Shown here in pieces: positions 31,421-36,641 of a stretch of DNA of 36,641 nucleotides. Within the stretch, counting starts at the first letter, position 1, and the number at the start of each line of letters is the position of its first letter. The DNA is taken from NCBI GenBank assembly GCA_910574835.1, contig CAJTDE010000039.1:1-36641 (forward strand). Reading direction: 5' to 3'. The notes below the pieces were generated by a model that saw only the letters and a list, made by a program, of their open reading frames with translations, was not told the DNA's origin and made no database searches. Origin of the DNA: Clostridia bacterium. GTDB taxonomy: Bacteria; Bacillota; Clostridia; Lachnospirales; Lachnospiraceae. The position numbers were made by a program, and so were the translations under genes.

Positions 31421-31978
31421 TTACTTCTGAGCAGCCAGATAAGCCGCCTTCCCATCCTCGTAAAGATTCTTCCCCTCGCTGTCAATAATCACCACAAGAG
31501 GCATATCCTCCACATAGAGCTTCCGAAGGGCCTCCGCTCCGAGATCCTCATAGGCAATAAGTTCACACTTCTTAATGCATTTAGCAAGAAGCGCACCGGC
31601 CCCGCCGATAGCGCCGAAGTAAACGCCGTGATACTTCTTCATGGCATCCACAACCTCCGGCAGTCTGGCGCCCTTGCCGATCATTCCTCTTGCCCCCACC
31701 GACATCATGGTAGGCGCATAGGCATCCATTCGTCCGCTTGTAGTGGGTCCGGCAGAACCAATTACCTGTCCCGGCTTGGCCGGCGTCGGTCCCACATAGT
31801 AAATGGTCGCGTCCGTGGGATCAAAAGGCAGCTCTTCTCCCCGGGCCAATGCCTCGCACATCCGCTTATGCCCCGCATCCCTGGAGGTATAAATCGTACC
31901 CGTCAGATACACACTGTCTCCTGCATGAAGCGTCTTTGCCACCTCTTCCGTCAAAGGAAGCTGAATATGTTTTTCCAT
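31421..31978 (-). CDS. class I fumarate hydratase (or tartrate dehydratase) beta subunit
   Basis: A 185-aa protein equal to the C-terminal swivelling domain of class I fumarases. Landmarks are GDSVYLTGTIYTSRDAGHKRM, IGSAGPTTSGRMDAY and GVYFGAIGGAGALLAKCI. Together with the alpha subunit it hydrates fumarate to malate; L-tartrate dehydratase (TtdB) has the same fold and cannot be excluded. The ATG lies 2 nt after the alpha-subunit stop codon, so the two subunits are translationally linked. Confidence 0.92.
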   Translation of the reverse strand: MEKHIQLPLTEEVAKTLHAGDSVYLTGTIYTSRDAGHKRMCEALARGEELPFDPTDATIYYVGPTPAKPGQVIGSAGPTTSGRMDAYAPTMMSVGARGMIGKGARLPEVVDAMKKYHGVYFGAIGGAGALLAKCIKKCELIAYEDLGAEALRKLYVEDMPLVVIIDSEGKNLYEDGKAAYLAAQK

Positions 31979-31980
31979 AC

Positions 31981-32823
31981 CTAGATCACCTCCGTCTTAT
32001 GGCGTGTCACATGACAGTTAATATTTACCGCACAGGGCATGCCTGCGATGTGCGTGGGCAGAGTTTCAATATTGAGGGCCAGTGCCGTTGTCTTTCCGCC
32101 AAAGCCCTGAGGTCCGATGCCCAGCTTATTAATTTTCTCAAGCATCTCCGCCTCCAGATCCGCGTAATAGGGGTCCGGATTCCGCTCGTCCGTGCTGCGC
32201 ATCAGAGCCTTCTTCGCAAGGAGGGCGCATTTATCAAAGGTTCCTCCGATTCCCACGCCCACAACCATTGGCGGACAGGGATTGGGACCGGCCGTCTCCA
32301 CCGTTTCCAGAATAAAATCCTTGATTCCCTCAATGCCTGCGGAAGGCTTGAACATACGGATGGCGCTCATGTTTTCGCTGCCGAAGCCCTTTGGCCCGAC
32401 CGTCACCTTGATCTGCTCGCCGGGAACAATCTCCGTATACAGCATGGCCGGCGTATTGTCTCCCGTATTGCCACGACGCACCGGGTCCTTTACCACAGAT
32501 TTCCGAAGATAGCCCTTGTCATAGCCCCGGCGCACACCCTCGTCCACGGCCTCGCTTAAATCGCCGCCTACGATATGTACGTCCTGTCCAATCTCCAGAA
32601 ATACGCAGGCCATTCCCGTATCCTGGCAGATGGGAACGCTTTCCTGCTCCGCAATCTCGAAGTTTGTAATAATCTTATCCAGTACCCCTTGGGCAATCTC
32701 CCAGTCCTCGCACGCCCGGCAGCGGCGGATGGCGCCCTGGACGTCCTTGGGAAGATACTGATTTGCCTCAATACATAATTTCTCCACAACATCTGTAATC
32801 TGCTGTGCCTGAATCTCACGCAT
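31981..32823 (-). CDS. class I fumarate hydratase (or tartrate dehydratase) alpha subunit
   Basis: A 280-aa Fe-S catalytic subunit. Three cysteines fit the ligands of the labile [4Fe-4S] cluster: C66 (PICQDTG), C183 (NPCPP) and C270 (NINCH). Other family stretches are RRGNTGDNTPAM and PKGFGSENMS. The start at 32823 follows AGGAGGTG by 9 nt; a TTG two codons earlier overlaps that site. Reaction: reversible fumarate/malate interconversion in the cytoplasm of an anaerobe, oxygen-sensitive. In tartrate users the paralogous TtdA would look alike. Confidence 0.92.
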   Translation of the reverse strand: MREIQAQQITDVVEKLCIEANQYLPKDVQGAIRRCRACEDWEIAQGVLDKIITNFEIAEQESVPICQDTGMACVFLEIGQDVHIVGGDLSEAVDEGVRRGYDKGYLRKSVVKDPVRRGNTGDNTPAMLYTEIVPGEQIKVTVGPKGFGSENMSAIRMFKPSAGIEGIKDFILETVETAGPNPCPPMVVGVGIGGTFDKCALLAKKALMRSTDERNPDPYYADLEAEMLEKINKLGIGPQGFGGKTTALALNIETLPTHIAGMPCAVNINCHVTRHKTEVI

Positions 32824-33120
32824 GAGCAATCACCTCCTGAATTTAATATTTATAAAATACCCTCCGCGTCTCTTGGCGCTGAGGATAAATTACTTTCTCT
32901 TACCCTGTCTGCCGGCGCTCTGTCTTTGCAGCTTCGGTTTCTTTCTCCGGCAGATTTAGTTCCTGTATTTGATTTTAAAGTAAATGCTGATTATTTGCAA
33001 TGCATATTTACTGGTTTATTTCTTTGAATTATTTATTTAACCATATTTTCCCATAAGAAGTATTATTTCTTCTTTAAATCTGACTGATTTTTCTTGTTCT
33101 TAATCAGCGTATAGCCGCCT
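32824..33120. other. AT-rich spacer upstream of fumarase
   Basis: About 300 bp without a supported gene. On the minus strand CTGCCGG (32959-32953) can pair with CCGGCAG (32917-32911), giving a possible leader hairpin about 90 nt before the fumarase start. No riboswitch or T-box signature is recognisable. Confidence 0.35.
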
Positions 33121-33525
33121 TTATACCTCTGTAAGCGAAAGCTGCGATTCTATTCCAAGCTTTATAGAATCTCCTTCTTCATAGTTAAACACTCTTTTTC
33201 CAACAAAGTCCGCGATTTCTTTTATGCTTTCCGGCTCCGTACCTTCCATTTCAACTATATAAATTCTTTTCCCGTTTTCTTCCCTTTCCTCCATTACATC
33301 CGTACAATTTACATTGTATTTATCCAAAATATCTTCTAGCGGATACTGTGTGTCTTCATTTTCCTCTAACTCACAATATAATGTTACGCAATATACGGCA
33401 GAATCGGAAATCCCCATAGAACCGCCAACACCGCCGGCAGAGTCCTTGTAAACAAAATCGTCCACCTGCGTGTATCTTTCTTTGTTGCCGTATTTCTCTA
33501 ATTTTAATGCTTTTATAATCTTCAT
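33121..33525 (-). CDS. hypothetical acidic protein
   Basis: A 134-aa cytoplasmic, acidic protein that I do not recognise. It has alternating beta-like segments (AVYCVTLYCELEENED, KRIYIVEMEG) and a glycine-rich turn (DSAGGVGGSMG). The ATG at 33525 is preceded by AAAGGAGACGGTC and by AACGGAACTT, a weak version of the recurring leader motif. No signal peptide. Its neighbours (fumarase, nuclease) give no functional hint. It stands in an AT-rich stretch that may be accessory DNA. Confidence 0.6.
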   Translation of the reverse strand: MKIIKALKLEKYGNKERYTQVDDFVYKDSAGGVGGSMGISDSAVYCVTLYCELEENEDTQYPLEDILDKYNVNCTDVMEEREENGKRIYIVEMEGTEPESIKEIADFVGKRVFNYEEGDSIKLGIESQLSLTEV

Positions 33526-33651
33526 GACCGTCTCCTTTGCAAGTTCCGTTTTTTACCTCTTTTGTACTATTAAACAATTTTTATCATCAAATCTTTTTTC
33601 TGAACCTATCAGAAATTCCGACAAGTTGATATTTTATCCAATTCTCACACA

Positions 33652-34776
33652 TTATAAGTTATTTTTCTGTTCCTCTTCTAACCATTCTTTTAATTTTTTC
33701 TGTAACAACTTTTTATCTGGCAGATACAATTTGTATTCTTTTGCATAAATGTTAGCATTTTCTGGGAGTGTTAAATCCACAAGGGCCTCGTCGCTCTGTT
33801 TGCAAAGTAAAATACCAATTGTCGGGTTTTCGCCTTCAACTTTTTCATAACGGCCAAAATAATTCACATACATCTGCATCTGTCCTAAATCCTGATGTGT
33901 AAGCTCATCAATTTTAAAATCAATAAGGACATAACATCTTAATAATCTATTATACAGAACCAAATCAACATAGAAATTTCTATCATGAAATGTGAATCTT
34001 TTTTGACGCTGTTCAAATAGAAATCCCTTTCCTAATTCTAAGAGAAACTTTTGCATCTTTTCTATTACTGCTGATTCCAGATCACTTTCATGATATGAAA
34101 TCTTATCTTCCAATCCCGCAAACTCCAACACATACGGTGTATGCAAAATATCCTGTGGTTTTTGTGGAACAGCGCCTTCATTTGCCAGACGCATCACATC
34201 GTTCTTATCCCGGCTTAATGCAAGCCTTTCATATAAACTGGAATGAAATTGTCTCTTCAAAGTATTTACATTCCAATTTGAACGTATTGCCTCTTTCTCA
34301 TAAAAATCTCTCTCGTCCCGATCTTCTATGCGCATAAGAATCTGATAATGCGTCCAACTAAGCTTAAAAGGTATATTGTTATATGCCATTTCCAATTGTC
34401 CAATTCCTGATTGGATAATTTCAAAAGCCTGCCCAATTTGTCCAATTCCCGGTTGGATAATTTCATCTTCCCGGTCTTTATACGCTATATAGAACTGTCT
34501 CATTCCTGCAACATTGCTTCTTGAAAATCCTCTGCCATATTCTTCTGTCAGATATGCCGACAGGGAATCTACTATTTTAGCTCCATATTTCGCTCTTTCA
34601 GCTCCCTGTTGTTCCTGTTCAACAATATATCTTCCTAACCAAAAACTCGTAAGCACTGTAATTGCATTTGCCATTTGTCCCATAGTGTTTCTGGCACTGT
34701 CAATCAATTTTTTTGATTTATCATATAAAATCTGAAATTCTTTATTAGCTATTATTTCTTTTTTTTCATTCTTCAC
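33652..34776 (-). CDS. DUF1016/YhcG-type PDDEXK nuclease domain protein
   Basis: A 374-aa protein with the DUF1016 N-terminal helical domain (FQILYDKSKKLIDSA, ... WLGRYIVEQEQQG) and a C-terminal PD-(D/E)XK nuclease domain. The nuclease core is FYVDLVLYNRLLRCYVLIDFKI, where D in VDLVLYN and the D-x-K in IDFK occupy the metal-binding positions. A tandem 14-aa repeat (two units of EIIQ(P/S)GIGQ...) lies between the domains. The start is uncertain: GTG at 34776 has GGGGG upstream, while an ATG at 34845 lacks a site. Relatives occur near restriction or mobile elements; a DNA-cleaving or defence role is plausible but unproven. Confidence 0.85.
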   Translation of the reverse strand: MKNEKKEIIANKEFQILYDKSKKLIDSARNTMGQMANAITVLTSFWLGRYIVEQEQQGAERAKYGAKIVDSLSAYLTEEYGRGFSRSNVAGMRQFYIAYKDREDEIIQPGIGQIGQAFEIIQSGIGQLEMAYNNIPFKLSWTHYQILMRIEDRDERDFYEKEAIRSNWNVNTLKRQFHSSLYERLALSRDKNDVMRLANEGAVPQKPQDILHTPYVLEFAGLEDKISYHESDLESAVIEKMQKFLLELGKGFLFEQRQKRFTFHDRNFYVDLVLYNRLLRCYVLIDFKIDELTHQDLGQMQMYVNYFGRYEKVEGENPTIGILLCKQSDEALVDLTLPENANIYAKEYKLYLPDKKLLQKKLKEWLEEEQKNNL

Positions 34777-35015
34777 TCTGATACCCCCAGATGATTTTTC
34801 CAATTTTATACAGTCCCCATCTATGATTTTAGCCAAGTAACACATGACTTGAAATTACATATTGCTTTTTTGATTAATCATTTCAAATATTTTCAGTTAT
34901 TTCCATTCTCATCTTCTGCAAATACAAAATAACTGTAAATCTGTCTAAAGTAAAGCAGTTACACATATGCCGCTTTTGTATTAACACCACACATTTTATA
35001 TGATAACCGGAACAG

Positions 35016-35576
35016 CTACATCGGCTTCAGATTTTTATTGAGCCTGTCCACCATCCAGGCAAGCCGCTTTTCCCGTCCGGCATCTGTCTTTGCGTCAAAA
35101 TAAGCCCGCGTATATGTTTTCTTTACGGACAAGGACATGGCTTTAAAATTTGTGCAGGCAGGTTCATGACCTCTCAGCAAAGCACATACGCAGGCAATCT
35201 GTTCCTCCGTAACCGCCCCGGGCTTTGATGCGTCCCACTGGCCGTTTTTCCTGGCTTCCTCTATCTTTCTTCTGCCGAACTTCGTCATGAGGCCCCGTTC
35301 TTCCAAGCTCTTCGTCAATGCTTTATTTTTCTCCGACCACTTACTTTTCTCCCTGCGCATGGAAAAATACTTTTTATAGGATTTCTCATCAATGCTCTGC
35401 ATCTGACCGTCAATCCATCCAAAGCAGAGAGCTTCTTCCAGGGCTTCTCCCGCCTTAAGCGTCTTCGGCCCGCCGGCTTTTCCGAACAAAAGCCAGACGC
35501 CGGCATCTGACATACAATGCTCTAACAGCCAGCTCCGAAATGCTTCTCTGTCTGCAAATTCCAATAGTTCGCTCAT
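35016..35576 (-). CDS. YdeI/OmpD-associated family protein
   Basis: A 186-aa cytoplasmic protein of the YdeI/OmdA-like family. Landmarks are FRSWLLEHCMSDAGVWLLF, the core ALCFGWIDGQ, KYFSMRREKSKWSEKN and the C-terminal RLAWMVDRLNKNLKPM. Members have been linked to bacteriocin protection, but the mechanism is unknown. The start ATG at 35576 is chosen because GGAG precedes it by 6 nt; the frame extends upstream without a site. Confidence 0.85.
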   Translation of the reverse strand: MSELLEFADREAFRSWLLEHCMSDAGVWLLFGKAGGPKTLKAGEALEEALCFGWIDGQMQSIDEKSYKKYFSMRREKSKWSEKNKALTKSLEERGLMTKFGRRKIEEARKNGQWDASKPGAVTEEQIACVCALLRGHEPACTNFKAMSLSVKKTYTRAYFDAKTDAGREKRLAWMVDRLNKNLKPM

Positions 35577-35676
35577 AACAATCTCCATTTCTCTGCCTTT
35601 CATTCTGCGGTACAAATCCCCTTGTCCGCTGAGGGTACTTTCTTTTGGCAAGAAGGCGCAGCAATGAAAGACATCT

Positions 35677-36534
35677 TTATGCTCCAATAAAGTACAAAAT
35701 ATCTCCGTCCTGCTTACACACGACCTCCAGCTTTTCATCCAAAGGAATCAAGGATGCATTGCGGTAAAGCTGACGGCCTGTAATCTGAAGACTGGACATG
35801 GAATAAAGATAATCCAACGCCTGCCCTGTATTAAGCTGCTCAGGATTATAAAACCCCAGCTCCGGCAGTCCGAAATCCTTTAGTCCGGTTGTTTGGATAA
35901 CAGGCGTTTCCCCCTTATAAGTGGCATAAACCCACACCCACAGAGGTACAGGGAAATACGCCTCGTCATTGTCCGGTTTTTTCTCCTTCATTATCTCCTG
36001 CTGCTGAAGATAATGGCATTTGCTTACCAAAAGACCGCCCCGGTTGACGATATGGACGCCAACCGCACCTTCCTGCTCCAGCAGAGCGGCACAGAGCATG
36101 GAAAATGTCCAGCACACCCTCCTCTTTGCCTCCAGAGAGGTTCCGCCTCCCTTTTGCGCCAGCATAAAAAAGGACTTGTGCTCCGTAAAAGCCTGCTTCT
36201 CCTCATCGGACAGAAGAAAGCTGTACTGTGCGGCCGCAGGGATATCGGCCGTATCGGAAGGAATCGGCATGGGCAGATAAGAGCACCAGAATTCCAGGCC
36301 GTCAATTGCAGCGATAAACGACGAAACTTTAGGGTGATCGTGATCTACATCACCGACTGTCCCGCTGCCAAAAACGGAATTTAACCGGGCCGCTGCCGGT
36401 TCTATGTCATTCAAAACCCTGTCCATAAGCAGCAGACACATGGTATCTGCCTCTGGAGGCTGAGGCCATTGGGGGGATGCGGCGCCGGCTGGGTTCGATA
36501 AAGATTTTTTCTTAAAGCGGTCAAAGAAAGACAT
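35677..36534 (-). CDS. DUF4261 domain protein
   Basis: A 285-aa protein with the C-terminal DUF4261 signature TTGLKDFGLPELGFYNP. The N-terminus MSFFDRFKKK is basic and is followed by a Pro/Ala-rich linker. The body contains CLLLMDRVLNDIEPAAARLN and GGTSLEAKRRVCWTFSM. There is no signal peptide or membrane helix. Function unknown; members often stand near SUKH-type immunity genes in other genomes. ATG at 36534 follows AGGGAGGTAAC. It is separated from the YdeI-like gene by 100 nt. The 107 nt right of it to the window end show a small hairpin (AAAAATTC/GAATTTTT) and no gene. Confidence 0.85.
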   Translation of the reverse strand: MSFFDRFKKKSLSNPAGAASPQWPQPPEADTMCLLLMDRVLNDIEPAAARLNSVFGSGTVGDVDHDHPKVSSFIAAIDGLEFWCSYLPMPIPSDTADIPAAAQYSFLLSDEEKQAFTEHKSFFMLAQKGGGTSLEAKRRVCWTFSMLCAALLEQEGAVGVHIVNRGGLLVSKCHYLQQQEIMKEKKPDNDEAYFPVPLWVWVYATYKGETPVIQTTGLKDFGLPELGFYNPEQLNTGQALDYLYSMSSLQITGRQLYRNASLIPLDEKLEVVCKQDGDILYFIGA

Positions 36535-36641
36535 TATGTTACCTCCCTATATTGTCAAGTGATTTTCCTTAAAAATTCAAGGAATTTTTATTGTTACTCT
36601 CAGATAAATGAGCCAAGGAAATGGACATTTCTCTGTATCTG

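Noticed and set aside
33055-33135. Frame on the minus strand reading RLQRYKGGYTLIKNKKNQ then stop
   Set aside because: It looks like a protein C-terminus but has no upstream body: it overlaps the end of the 33121-33525 gene in another frame. Could be a remnant; too little to call.

Overview
The window looks like a chromosome segment of an anaerobic gut Firmicute, most likely a Lachnospiraceae member of the Blautia/Ruminococcus type. This is inferred from class I Fe-S fumarase, a fused FeoA-FeoB ferrous iron transporter, an msm/raf-type alpha-galactoside locus, low-to-mid GC with AGGAGG ribosome binding sites, and many families common in that group. Most genes are on the minus strand. I see no rRNA, tRNA, CRISPR array or intact transposase.

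Layout. 0.1-4 kb: a PDZ/radical-SAM DUF512 protein, an orphan sugar-binding lipoprotein and a Cof-type HAD phosphatase. 4-7.2 kb: a metal-resistance operon (HMA metallochaperone, P1B-type Zn/Cd ATPase, ArsR/SmtB repressor, DUF1622 membrane protein) behind a near-consensus promoter with an ArsR-type operator. 7.2-10.4 kb: small housekeeping and accessory genes (2-TM protein, two GNATs, GH25 lysozyme, DUF1801). 10.4-12.3 kb: an AT-rich accessory island of immunity-like genes, one truncated, plus a recombinase-like scrap. 12.3-15.6 kb: a long palindromic element, DUF2461, an ECF-like sigma factor with a Cys-containing tail, and a decayed cluster of sigma factor, membrane protein, ABC-2-like permease and AraC fragments. 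15.6-26.3 kb: the sugar locus. 26.3-33 kb: HD protein, GNAT, FeoAB, two flavoproteins and two-subunit fumarase. 33-36.5 kb: a hypothetical protein, a DUF1016/PDDEXK nuclease, a YdeI-like protein and a DUF4261 protein.

The sugar locus reads as one pathway. An AraC regulator (MsmR-like) diverges from msmE-msmF-msmG, GH36 alpha-galactosidase and a small membrane protein, followed by the MsmK/UgpC ATPase and a GH13 amylosucrase-family enzyme. Raffinose-type sugars would be imported, the galactose cut off, and the remaining sucrose split by the GH13 enzyme. That is the arrangement of the Streptococcus mutans msm operon, with an amylosucrase-type enzyme in the place of sucrose phosphorylase GtfA.

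The least explained signals are non-coding. (1) A structured 93-bp repeat lies immediately 5' of the start region of two unrelated genes (ECF sigma factor and msmK), with a third, diverged copy before a GNAT gene. The two good copies share a 21-bp stem, a 7-nt one-sided bulge, a 10-bp stem and a 24-nt loop, and show compensatory base changes. (2) Two related long palindromes (about 235 and 205 bp) share sequence near their loops. (3) A recurring leader motif resembling GGATATTACGGAACTGG sits just before several ribosome binding sites, often as the 3' arm of a hairpin. These are the best candidates for something undescribed; their function is not evident from the sequence alone.
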